In this document: positions 24,180-35,600 of the stretch, piece after piece
Numbering within the stretch: the stretch's first letter is position 1
Layout of the letters: every line of letters begins with the position of its first letter
From: Cryptomeria japonica
Lineage: Eukaryota > Streptophyta > Pinopsida > Cupressales > Cupressaceae
Direction of reading: 5' to 3'
NCBI RefSeq assembly: GCF_030272615.1
Contig: NC_081408.1
Span: forward strand, 337,062,793 to 337,126,792
DNA: 64,000 nucleotides
The notes under the pieces: model-generated
What the model was told of the DNA's origin: nothing
Seen by the model: only the letters and a program-made list of their open reading frames with translations
Database searches by the model: none
Translations under genes and position numbers: made by a program

Positions 24180-25484
24180 CTAGGTGTTTTCCTGCAAGAG
24201 ACACAGAGTGGTCGCAGAGTTGTGCATGACTTTCAGCACGAACCTGGTGACCTCATGTGGCCTTTTTTCGGTGAAATTCGCTCTGCTAACAATTTCCTGC
24301 ATTTTCTTGTTCAAGGCGTCCACTTTCTTCTCCAAATCCAACAGCTTGCCCTCTGCTTCCTCCTTGATACTACTAGCTTCCTCCACAATTACCATTTTCT
24401 CAAACCTGAGGGTAGGGGACGGAGAATTGGCCCGAGACTTGGGTTCAACATCCGGGTTCACAGAGTTTTTAGGGCTCTCAGAGACATGAGTAGAGCTATC
24501 AGTATGAGGGGTCGCGATGGAATGAGAAGGGGCCGCATTATCAAAGAGATTGGTATCCCCTGTATCATGGGATGAGGAGGGGTCCTTAAAGGGTTTCTCT
24601 TTTTCAGGGGGTTTGGACACCAGTTTCACAGAGCGACGGGGAGTGTTGGCTTCATCAGTGATCTCCACATCGGAGTCAATTTGCTGGATTTTCACTTTCT
24701 TGGACCCAAAGGGTTTTCAGTCCTCCGAGCGGCAGGCATGCTTTTTGTTTTTCTTGCTAGAGGAGCTAGGTTCAAGCAGAAGAGTAGGGTTTTTTACAAG
24801 GTTGGCAGCGGCCATGGGCGGGAACTGGTTTTCAGACACATTTTGGCCCTAAATCGTGCGGGGAGGGCAAAGGGCCAGATGGAAATTATACAGCCGAAGG
24901 ATAAGGCCTTGATGGAGAATAGTATAATCCTTGTTTTTCTTCTTAGCCTCAATGACATCTCTCACATTAGCAGCCATAGAATGCAATAGATAAAAAGAAA
25001 TAGAAATAAGATCCATATTCCTAAGATGATTAAAAAAAGGAAGGTGGTAGTAATAGAAAACCCCATACCGCCCTTCGAGAGTAAAATATTTCATGATGAT
25101 GTAGCACACCTCATCCCATGGCGGCGGAAGCTCCTCACGATTGAATCCACTAGCCCGCTTCACAGGGTTCTCACCGTCGCAGAAGAATTAATTCAGACTA
25201 GTAGTGTCTGAGATACGGCTCTTCTTTTTCCATTTTTGGCCTTCCATGGAAAGGCCCGTCGCTTGAGCAATAACCTCCTCATTCACTTCAAACGAAATGC
25301 CACCCATAGTGACCCTTCTATCCTCCCAGGAAGCCACAAACTGTTTAGACAGTCTCTCATCATTGCCTTTCATACTCTCCATGAACTTATCAATTCCTCC
25401 TTCCATGCACACAAACCAAACCGTCAGCCTGGCTCTGAAATCATTTGTTTTGTCCGGTTCAAGTCTCAGTCTGTCACCCCCCAT
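24180..25484 (-). pseudogene. Retroelement-type ORF of unknown function, three nonsense codons
   Basis: One unshifted frame runs from about MGGDRLRLEPDKTN at 25484 (open to 25583) to a stop at 24180, over 430 codons. It is interrupted only by TAA (25190-25188), TAG (24851-24849) and TGA (24719-24717). The first half is globular, with FEVNEEVIAQATGLSMEGQ, FNREELPPPWDEVCYIIMKY, LEGRYGVFYYYHLPFFNHLR and ILHQGLILRLYNFHLALCPP. A Ser/Pro-rich linker follows, then a heptad-like segment EEAEGKLLDLEKKVDALNKK. This build resembles the plant mobile-domain or putative plant transposon (Transposase_32) class, by impression only. It lies just past the LINE 3' end, on the same strand. All three stops are consistent with C-to-T change in CAA, CAG or CGA codons. 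Confidence 0.5.
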
Positions 25485-25978
25485 AATCGCTTCCTCCAGC
25501 TTAGCAGTAGTAATGAGAAGCAAGGCAAAGAAAATACAGAGCCGCTCAAGAGCCAAAACAAAGTCCAGAAGCAGACCCAGCAAATTTTGATATAAAACAG
25601 TGCAATAATTGTCGTGATTATTGCAAGTCGTGTTTGAACAGTTTTCCTAAGCCCAAGATCTATTCCGCTCTTGTGAACCATCAATCCACCCAATGTTACT
25701 TAGCCGAGACAAGCTATTGCCTTCATCACCGCCAATGTCATTCGTCCGAATGATTAAAAAAATATTGCCTTTCCCAATATCAGTACTCCGCAAGTAGATA
25801 AAATCATTATTTAATCCCCTTAGATTATTTTGGAGATGATGACTAGGCCATATGCAGCCACGTGGCATATCCATCCCACGATTGGCAGGTTCCAACTTCA
25901 AATTCAAAATTTGGTAATTTATGATCCTCATCATATTACAACTGATTAAAAGGTAAAGCAGTGGGAGGGGAGTCATCA

Positions 25979-28900
25979 TTAGAACTTAGTTTTTTCTTTC
26001 TCCAAGATCTCCTTGGTGATCACTGGCAGCGGATCAGTACTCCTCCAACACCGCAAGCCCTCTTGCAGCATGCCGACAGCAACCATGGAGTCGGCAGCCG
26101 CATTCCTTTCTCTGTAAATGTGGCGTATAGTGAAACTGTCAAGGTTAGCTAGAAGCATTCTGGCATTCCTCAAAATCGCTTCCACTTTCCAACCCACCGC
26201 AGTTCTACCATTGACAGCATCCACAATTATTTTTGAATCCCCTTTAATTTCAAGTTGTCCGATACCTATAGCAGTGGCGAACTTCACCCCCCATAAAAGG
26301 GCCATTCCCTCAGCTTGGTTGACAGTATGATTCCTCAGGCTTCCCGCAAAGGCGGTGATAAGACCACCCTAATGATCTCGTATCACACCACCTCCCGCTT
26401 GCCTATTATTGTGGGCTGCCCCATCAAAGTTTAGTTTGTGCCATGAGGGACTTGGGGCTTCCCATTTGGTCCTTTTTCTATCGATCTTTTGTGTTGTTGA
26501 ACAACTTAAACTTCGAGGGGAGTTTCCAATGTTCAGCAATTCTCCAATCAGTCGGATTGGGGGGGTTGGAGGGGGTTTCCCATCTAGTCACCGAGATATT
26601 GTCCATAATCATCTTGAAGCAACTATTAAAAACATTGTCCGGTGAGATTTCAGTGTCCCTAAAGATTTTGTTATTTCTTTCTTTCCAAACACTCCAGCAT
26701 ATATGAGGAGGGACCTGCTTCCACAGCTATATAAACAAGGGGTGGTGGGAAGGTGATGACCAATCATTCACAAACTGGTGTATGTCACCATGGAACACCC
26801 ATTGGAGACCACATTTTTCAAGGGTAATGGTCCACAAGTGTCTAGCAAAAGGGCAGTGGATAAAAAGATGGTTGATAGATTCCTCTTTCGATTTACAGAG
26901 GATACATCTGTTAGGTAATTGGAAGCCCTTTCTTCTCATGTTATCCTGAGTCATTACTTTTCCATGCATACGGGTCCACCAGAAAAAAAAAATAATCTTT
27001 GGAATAAGTTGTGGGTTCTAGATCTTTTTCCAGCATTCCATATCTCCATTGAATCTCAAGAGTTGCCTGTAAGCAGACTTGAACAAGAAATCCCCAGACT
27101 GAGTCCCCTTCCAAATGAATTTATCCTCATGGGAAGATAGAGGTATCTGCGACGTGAGCATGAGGTCCTGGAGTTCAAGGGCATTAGGCAATAGGTCAAG
27201 CCGATCAATATGGGTGTTGAAAAAGAAAAGATTACTTTTATTATAGTTGATACATTGACCTGAAGCAAAGGCATAGTCAATAAGCACATTCTTCCAATAT
27301 TTAGCTTCTATCACAGAGAATTTACCAAATAGGAAGGTGTCATCCACAAATTGCTAGATCACAAAAGTGGGGAATAGTAGAAGCAGCTTTGAAACCCTGT
27401 AAACTCCCATTGACCATCATATCCAGGAAATTTCTGCCCAAAACCTCAGCAATCATAATAAAAAGATAAGGGGATAGGGGATCCCCTTGTCTGATACCTT
27501 TTTCAACTTTGAAGTAACCCCTAGGAACCCCATTGATCAAGACAGCAAACTGAACCGTAGACACACACTCTCGTATCATATCAACAATTTTTGGATTAAA
27601 ACCCAGTTTTGAGAGAGTTTTAAATAGGAAACACCAGTTGACTTTATCATAAGCTTTTGAGATGTCTAGTTTAAAAGCCAAACCCAGGGATCTACTCTTG
27701 TCCATGGAATGAATAATTTCGTGAGTGGCAATGGCCACATCCAAGATTTGACGGCCTGAGACAAAGCCTTTATGAGAGGGGCTGACAAACTTAGAAAGCA
27801 GCAGTTTGATTCTGTTCACTAAGACCTTAGAGATGATCTTATAAATAGTATTGCAGAGGCTTATAGGCCGAAAATCCATCGTGCATTTAGGGTCCTGAGA
27901 CTTGGGAACAAGAACAATGTAGGTGCTATTCAACTTTTTCAGCAATTTACCAGTCCTAAAGAAATCCTTCACAGCTCTAGTGACATCAAAGCTAACAATG
28001 TCCCAGAATTCCTAGAAAAAAGCCGAGGGGAAGCCATCTAGACCCGGGGTCTTGTAAGCACCCGTCGCAAAGACTGCCAAGTGGACCTCCTCCAAGGAAA
28101 TGGGTGAAAGAAGCTGGTAATTATCCTCCTCACCAATGGCAGTAGGTAATTTACTCAAAAGCTTGTTTTGAAGAGCCTCGCTTCCTCCTCCAAACTAAGT
28201 GTACATACGGATGAAGAAGTCCGTAGCAATTTGACCAATTTGGGCTTCATTCGTGATCTCCTTTCCATTGTCATCCTTTAGACATTTGATCGTGTTTCTC
28301 TTTTTGAGAATACTAGCTGAGCGGTGGAAGAAGGCAGAGTTCCTGTCTCCCTCCTTCAGCCATTGGATTTTGGATCTTTGCTTCCAATAGATTTCCTCCT
28401 TAGATAGAATTTCCTTCCAATTCTTTTTGAAGTCTTCTTCTTCATTGAGGGAGTGAGGAGGATCGCCAGAGGCCATAATACTTTGAATCTGCTCCAGCCT
28501 GGAGCACAGATCCTTCTTCTTCTTGAATATGTCACCAAAAGTTGCTTTATTCCATCCTTTCACTTCCCATCGGATGAGGTTCAATTTCTCAGCTATCCTG
28601 AACATAGTTGTCCCTTGAACAGGGGAGGCCCACATAATCTCATATCGGAAAGGAGGTGGACCCAAGGGGGGTCTATCAACCCAGTGGAGGAGGAGAGGGC
28701 TATGATCAGAAGCAGTCCTTGGGAGGGTCCTTAGGTAGGAGTTGTGACCAATATCCCATTTAACAGAGACTAAGAATCTGTCCAATCTGACTTGGATTAG
28801 GTGGTTCCCTTTCCTATTATTAGAACAGGTGAAGGAGACACCCTGAATATCTAAATCAAAAAGACTAGTAGCATTTATAAGATTGGCCAAATCCCCCATA

Positions 28901-29376
28901 CTATCAGAAAAATTCATAAGACCACCACATTTCTCAGAAGGGTAGAGAGGGGTGTTGAAGTCACCAGCAAACATGTAGTGAGAATTTTGATCCTCAAGGA
29001 TGCAATCAGCAATTTCCTCCCAAACCATGCGCCTTCCCATCTTAGAATTGGGGGCATATATATTGAATAGATGCCAGGAGAGATCACCAAATTGGAAAGT
29101 CACCGCCAGATAGTTTTGAGAGCTTACATGAACATTACCTTGGAGCTTGCAGGGGTTCCAAAGGGTAGCAATTCCACTAGATGCCCCCAACGCCTCCACA
29201 TATAGAAACGCAACGCCCGGCCAAAGTTTGCCAGCAGTCATTGTAAAGGTTTGGTAGGACATTTTGACTTCTTGTAATAAACAGATATCAATCTTCATCT
29301 CTAAGATATATTGTTTAATAGCAAATTGCTTTTGGGGGCTATTGAGTCCCCTTATGTTCCAGGAGAGGAACTTTAT
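25979..29376 (-). pseudogene. LINE ORF2: endonuclease, reverse transcriptase, RNase H
   Basis: The frame opens with ATAAAGTTCCTCTCCTGG where an ATG is expected; then SWNIRGL, ICLLQE, FNIYAPN, FAGDFNTPLYPSEK, and DRFLV plus SDHSPLLL show an AP-type endonuclease (29376-28195). Reverse transcriptase (about 27990-27100) shows FRPISLCNTIYKIISK, KLDISKAYDKV, GIRQGDPLSPYLF and FVDDTFLFG, the catalytic box, which sits just past a frameshift near 27345. A Cys/His segment follows (CILCKSKEESINHLFIHC, about 26900-26850). RNase H is at about 26425-25979 (LNFDGAA, AEGMAL, KGDSKIIVDAV, RERNAAAD, holding the acidic residues). In life ORF2 nicks DNA and copies its RNA there. At least three breaks are present (near 28194, 27345 and 26370). 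Confidence 0.9.
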
Positions 29377-29879
29377 TTCCTAGTTTTGTTATTTCCATCA
29401 AGAGTCATCTATCGTCCCCTTGTAATATCCCTCGCCATAGCTTTCTGCCTCAGCACTCTCTCTGTTGGTCTTCCAACTTTGCTGTCAGTGCCCACATCCG
29501 CCTTCTTAGTCCTGGTTTTTTTCTTCTATGTCAGCCATTTCTCATTATCCACCGAAGGAATAAAGGGTGGGGAGGTCTTCACATTAGATGTCAACAGGAA
29601 TGACTTGGACAAATCCTCCAATATCACCGAGTTGCTAGGGGATTGGGGTGGAGATGCAAAGCTTGGCTGATTTGGTCTCCCCGGAGAAGCTTTCTCATCA
29701 CAGGTTTTTTGGGGGGATTGGGGAAGCAAGGGGCTGGCTTCACCAATGGGGCGAGGGGAGTGGTGAGCATCATCCTTATCCAATTAGGGGGAGGGAGAAG
29801 GGTTAGGGGATAAACGTAGGCTAATAACCGGGGAATTTCCCCATCTTCAAGAGTCTCAGGATAAACGTAGGCTAATAAC

Positions 29880-31051
29880 CGGATCATCAGGAGTTCTAAT
29901 TATATCAAGGATCTTGTCTGTGTGGGGGTAGTCATCAGACATCGCACATGGGTTAGTCAGTCCCATAGGGGCTGAAGATGAGGGTGCGCTTGGGCTAATA
30001 GGGTCATCGTTAACAGTAATCTTCTCTTTAAGTTTGGGTTCAGAAGTAGTCGGAGCTTTACAGTCAACAATAGTATGCCCCTGCTTAGCACATTTCTGAC
30101 AAAAAAGAGTAGTTCATAGACAATGGGCTGAGACCATTTTCCCCATTTTGATTTGAGGGACACAAAGTTGGGTAACACTTTGTTAATGGCAACATTAACA
30201 CAGAAACGGGCATGAACTAACCTGGATTTAGCAAGGGTGACCGAATCAGCAGTGACATAGCTGCCAAAGGAATTCCCAATCCAACGGAAGATCTGTTCAT
30301 CCCAAAATTCCAGTGGGAGACCAGGAAGCCTGACCCAAACAGGGGCCATACGATTGAGTTCAGCAGAGGGGTCGAATCCAGGCTTCCATTTAGATAGTGT
30401 TAAAATATGTTTTCCATAGGCCCAAAAGCCTGAAAGAACAAAGATCAAGTCCTCCTCAACAGTGAATTTGAAAACGAAGAGACCTCCCGACATAGCTGAG
30501 ATATCAACACTTCCCTTTAACTTCCATCTTGTCGCAGCCCATTGTCTAACCAAGTCAGTAGACGATCTGAAGAAGAAGAATCGTCCAACAAGCGCCAAAT
30601 GCAAGGATGACGCAATTTTATCCATGAGATTATCAGGTAGCTTGATCTTCGTCCCCTCCTCAGTTTGGATAAAGTTAGCCAAAGCCGTCTCCAAGGTCAT
30701 ATTTGAAGAACCAACAAGTGCACTTTTCCAATTGGATTTAGTCTCTTTTTTGCCTTCTTCTGCATCCTTCTAACTGGCAATATTTTCCGGCCCGTTAGAA
30801 GGGGATTTCTTATTACCAGCTTCAAGGTTATCCTTTCTTTTGTCCGCATCCTTCTGACCAGATTCCGTCAGTACCGAAGGGGATGAGCCACAAGAATCTT
30901 CGTTCTTGTCAATCTTTTCCGAAGTACCCGCAGGCAATGGGGTCCCAGAAGCAGACACAGGGGCCTCATGAGGAGCATGTGAACCGACAGCATTATTGGG
31001 AGGGGGGTCTGGTTGCGGGGAGGAAGGATCCTCCCCCAAGACAGTGGACAT
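29880..31051 (-). pseudogene. LINE ORF1: DUF4283 and CCHC protein
   Basis: ATG at 31051 begins MSTVLGEDPSSPQPDPPP, a Pro/Ser-rich head. A TAG at about 30770 splits it from the conserved part, which shows LVGRFFFFRSS, WKLKGSVDISAMSGGLFVF, FWAYGKHILTLSKWKPGF, PVWVRLPGLPLEFWDEQIF and HARFCVNVAINKVLP. That is the DUF4283 pattern of plant LINE ORF1 proteins. A one-base shift in a T run near 30100 precedes a zinc knuckle, CQKCAKQGHTIVDC. ORF1 proteins bind element RNA and help it reach the chromosome. The stop is consistent with CAG to TAG. Confidence 0.85.
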
Positions 31052-31200
31052 GTGGGGGATTTAAAATTTCAAACGCTAGCAAGAGCGGGAAAGTTGAAGA
31101 GGAAGATTCTAATAGCTATAAGTTGTTAAGTTGCGAATTTGTATTTGTTGTTTTCTCTATGCCACTCCAATTTCATAAAATTCTCTAAACAATTAACACT

Positions 31201-31529
31201 GTACAAAAAAATTGTTATAATTTTGTGCCTGATCTTTATAATGGACCCATATTAAACCCACTTTTTCTTTTGCCTGGAGTTTGTATCTCTATTTGTATTT
31301 CTGGTTTGGATTGAAGAGAGGTGGAGACCATGGGCGCCACACAAATCTTCTTACATTAGCATGATTTTGGGAGCATTAGGGTGCCACAAGTAAGAGGTTT
31401 TGTCACCATTCCTTACATAGTGTTGGGTGCACAAGTTTGAACCTTTATGACTGTTATAATGCTTCATTTTCTGATTGTGAATAAGATTCTTGAAAAGTTG
31501 TAGGCTGCAACCAGTTTATGTATAAGTTC
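31201..31529. other. Short spacer between LINE and LTR element
   Basis: No gene or repeat recognised in these 330 bases. Confidence 0.45.
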
Positions 31530-31792
31530 TGTTGGTTGAAAATTTTGTACACTTGGGGGAAATATACAAAATTGTGGTTTCAACCACAGCACACGAGTAA
31601 AAACTCTCCTAATTAAGGGAAGGCTCCCCCTATCTAACTAAAACTGAAATAAAAACAGGATGGGACAGCAGTCTTCCTTCTTTCTTCAAGAAAGACAATA
31701 TCCTTTTCTCTTCACAGAAAAGGATAGCGATTGAAAATGAACAGCAGTAACTACTTTCAAGTGAAATGAGAGAAAGGAAATGAAGTTTCCTG

Positions 31793-32259
31793 AAAGCGCA
31801 AAGACTTCCGTCACTTCCTTCGGGACGGGACAGCAATATCAAGCTCAAAGACTTGACTATTGGAAGTCCTATCTACCCTTTGCTAGACTAAATTTTTACA
31901 ATGGATAAAAGATAACAGCTCAAAGACTGGAATAATTTATTCTTTTAACACAAAGACAAGAACTAATACAAGCTCAAAGACTTGCTGCTATTTCTTATCA
32001 AACAGTAATTTTCCTCAAGAATAGACACAAGCTCAAAGACTTGCTGCTCCTTCTAGAGATTTTCCTATTTTAATTAATCTTCTCTACTTGCAGCTCAAAG
32101 ACTTCAAATCAGATTGGACTAAGCTCCTTTAGAAACACTTTGCATAGAATAAATAAAAAGAATGAAACTCAAACATGTAGCTCAAAAACTCAAAACTTGA
32201 GTAATCCTTCTTTCTTATTCTTCAAAACCTTCAATTCACATACATAAGCTCAAAGACTT
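31793..32259 (-). repeat. Eight dispersed copies of AAGTCTTTGAGCT
   Basis: Copies (plus strand AGCTCAAAGACTT) lie at about 31795, 31842, 31918, 31971, 32030, 32092, 32179 and 32247. Two of them extend to AGCTCAAAGACTTGCTGCT. Spacing is 47-87 bp and the sequence between copies is largely different, so this is not a simple tandem repeat. All copies are downstream of the TATA box on the minus strand and would be transcribed. Confidence 0.8.
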
Positions 32260-32326
32260 CTTGCTGTAAATTTGGCAGAGTTTTTGCTTGCCTTCCAAAA
32301 GATATATTTACAATGGACCTCTCAAG

Positions 32327-32335
32327 TATTTATAG
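32327..32335 (-). promoter_or_regulatory. TATA box of the LTR-like end
   Basis: Minus strand reads CTATAAATA, preceded by CTCCTCTT. It would start transcription toward lower coordinates, at about 32.3 kb. Confidence 0.5.
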
Positions 32336-32643
32336 AAGAGGAGCCTTGAGAAAAAGGTGGGAGGATCCTAACTAACTTGAGAGATTCTCTCAACCACCAA
32401 GACTCATTCAATAAATAACTAAGACTTCATTAATTAACTAAGAGTTACTCTAACTAACTAAGACTTATTCCAACTACAGTTCTAATCGGACACAACTTGT
32501 AGTTGCCTTACATGTAATTACAAAAGTACAAGTAATGTGTAACTTGTATTTTACAAAAATTACTTTTACATGTAACTTGTCAAAACGAAATTACAACTAA
32601 AGATTACAAAAGAGGGAAAATTCAACTAAGTATTGAAAAACAC

Positions 32644-35600
32644 TTAAGTTGCCTTTTGTGAAGACACGAATCCTTGAAATTTTCTGATGCTCACTTGTAG
32701 TTCCTCGGGATTCGGTTCATGGGTGTTCTTAGCAACAACCATAGTCTTCACAATAGTGTCGTGACAGTGGAGGAGTGCAGAATTGTCTTTATCCAGGATA
32801 GACCGGATCTCATGCAAAAAGGCTTGGTGTTTCATCAATGCTTGAATTGAAGTTGCCGAGAATTGTTCGCTCCTCCATTCATTATGAATCCTCATTTGTA
32901 AATCAGCAAGAACTTCTTCTTCTGGAATCAACTCTCCATCCTGACTTACTATATTGCAAGAGGCCCTTTCACAATGTGAGACAATACCTCGATAGACTTC
33001 ATCCCGGAATCTCCTTGCATCACTGATCTCCTCAATGAGGGATTTAAGAACAAGGGTTTTGTTTTCCATGAGTTCCTCAAATTCCAAGTACATGACCCTG
33101 GAAGAGATGATGGCGTGCTCCTGCAAAATACTCAGCTGTTGTTGGGGCATGGTACGCCAGATTGCCAGACTTTTCTCAACACTTTCCAGATTCTTTTTGA
33201 AAGTGTTAGAAGTCTGATCCAGTTTTTCCTCAATGGTTTCCAACTTAGACATTATTTGAAAAATGTCTTTTCCCACTTGAATACATTGATCATGAAGCTG
33301 ATCAACCCAGGAATCCAGTGCTTGTACTTTCTGAGCACCCCTTTCCACTCCACAAATCGATTCTTGGGAACCAGAAGAACCTATGGAGTTACTCCCTTCA
33401 GCAACAGGTTTTGTGATTTTATGAATGGCTGCCATGAGCTGTCGGTTTTCTTCTTTTAGCTTGTCTTTCTTTGCAAGAAGATCGTCACACCTTTGCACTA
33501 GTGAAGCAACAGAAAACTGAGCATCATGTTTAATGACCTCATGTGTTTGCTTGCCCAATTCTACCATTGTAACCTTATAATCAGCAGCTGACATTTCATC
33601 AAGTGGTTTATCTGCAATAGGTTCCACAATTTCAGCTACTTTCATCTTGTTGCTATCAACAGTTACCCTAGAGATAGTCTTTGCCTTCTTAGCAACTTTT
33701 GATTTGGACTGTTTGAGTTGCTGGTAGTCAAAGGCATCAGGTGAGATCTCCTGCTTCTTTCTTTTCGGGGTGAAAGAACTAAGCCATGGAGGCAAAGTCA
33801 TCAACTCACTTCCAGTAGCAACCGTAGGCGAAGGAGAAGCAGTTTCTGTTTGAATTACTGTGGTCACCCTAGAAGGAATATCTGTTTGAATAGCAACCAT
33901 GGTTTGCTCAGTTACCAATGGGCATGAAGATTGTCTCATGAATTCTTCAAAACCAGAAGTGGAAGTATCAGTTTCTGATAACTGAATACAAGTGGGATTA
34001 TCTTCAGGAACTTCCAACACACTTTCTCGTTGTTGATCAGGAGAAGGCCCGTATGTTGAAATGGGAACTGCATTCTGAGGAGACTCATCTATGAGCAAAT
34101 CAAGAGGAGAAAGAGGCGTCTCAATGGAGACTGGAGGAATGACCTTGTGAGGTGAGTCTGAAACTGGAGACCTAGGTGCATCATCAGATTGCTGCCCCTC
34201 TTCTGGATTATCCAGATCGATCACCCGAACATGGAACCGTGATTTCTCCTTCCCACGAGTAGTCGTCTCCTCAGGAGGAAGCACTACTGCACGACTAACT
34301 CGTAACTTGATCCTTGTGCCTGAAGATGAAGCACCCTCCTTGTTATCAATCTGAATCTCGGACTTCCGTCCAAGAGGCCCTGTAGAATCATCTTCTTTAC
34401 CAACCTTGATTTTAATAAGTCTAACAGCATTACTTTTCAGCCATGCGTTAGTGTTGGCCAAGATAGGTTGAAATCTGTCAAGGATGAAGACGCACTCCTT
34501 GTGTGACCATTGGATCAAAGGAAGTGGAGCTTCCTCAACCCTTTGTGAAATGTATTCAGGATCAAGTATATGCCCGTCATCGATCATCCCTTGTGGGCTA
34601 TCTGCCAAGTTCAAGTCAACAATTTGCTCAACAGTGAGCCTGCAGTAATCCATCTTCAGAACTTTGACTTCCGTGCGGAGATCTACCCAGATGTCTTCAA
34701 TGCGATGAACATGCACAAAGGATTTCTTGATCTTCTCCTTCATACCTCTATAATCAAAATCAGCTCTAGGTTTGAATCTCTTAAGCTTGATTTCCTGCAA
34801 TTCAACCTCCATGGCCTTAGCCTTCACAGATGTGACAAGGGAGTATCGACCAATTTTCAATGGGTTTGTGCTAGAGATCCCCATTCCAACCTTGTGTCTA
34901 GCAGACTGAAAAGTATGAACAGCCATGATCTGTCTTCCCAACTCCATAAGAATTATCTTATCGGTTGGGTATCTTGGAAGCATGTATGGCTGTCCATCAT
35001 AGCATCCAATCCTCATGTAGGTGAAGGTGGGAAATTGCAGGACTAAACACCCATACTCAGACACCTTGACCCATGCCTCATCTGATACTCTTTTGTTTCT
35101 GAGATCCATGTCAAACTGACACATGAAATATCCAAAGAATGCATCTTGGACTCTTCTGAAATGCAGTCTGCTAGGTTTCAATGGCAACTGGTCATAATAT
35201 TCCCAAACTGGTATAAGCGAGCGATCACCCTTGGTAGAAAGACCTGGAAAGTGTCTAAGTGACGCTGCTAAATATACCAAATAAGAATTCATGAAAAAGG
35301 TCATAGTGGTAGGAACTGCTGCAAGTTGTTCGCACAAAGCATCGCTGATGATTTCGCCCCATGAAATGTGATGCAACTGCCGTATGAACATAATGAATTG
35401 ATACATCCATGGCTCAAAGACATTAGAGTGCTCAAGGCCCATCATCCTGCTGAGAAGAGTGATGGTGTCTCCTATCTCCCACTTGAAATCACAACGGTAC
35501 AACTTTGCCCATCTTGAGAAGGAAGGACGAGGCTCTTGGATCCATCTATCGATGTGTCGCTTGCAATCTTTTTCCCTTTTCACATAATACTCTGCTGCAC

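Larger units (their letters stand above)
25979..31200 (-). mobile_element. LINE (L1-type) retrotransposon
   Basis: A nearly full-length non-LTR element on the same strand as the host gene. ORF1 (from 31051) carries a DUF4283-type domain and a CCHC knuckle. ORF2 (from about 29376) carries an endonuclease, a reverse transcriptase, a Cys/His zf-RVT segment and a C-terminal RNase H. The 5' end is placed loosely near 31.2 kb because no target duplication was found. No A tail is evident after the stop at 25979, and the following 400 bp is not recognisable. Stops and frameshifts make it inactive. Confidence 0.9.
31530..32600 (-). repeat. LTR-like 3' end of the ORF-bearing element
   Basis: Left border TGTTGGTTGAAAATTTTG (plus strand) gives a terminal CA on the minus strand. 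The right border is not fixed. A TATA box at 32327-32335 divides an upstream part (U3-like) from a downstream part holding eight copies of an AAGTCTTTGAGCT motif (R-U5-like). The layout is that of an LTR, but a second copy is lacking. Confidence 0.5.

Noticed and set aside
24102-25595. Several plus-strand open frames of 100-157 codons
   Set aside because: They are antisense shadows of the broken minus-strand ORF, whose domain-like composition is much better.
34570-35046. Plus-strand open frame of 158 codons opposite the 1042-codon ORF
   Set aside because: Antisense shadow; no motif, and the opposite strand has a far longer continuous frame.
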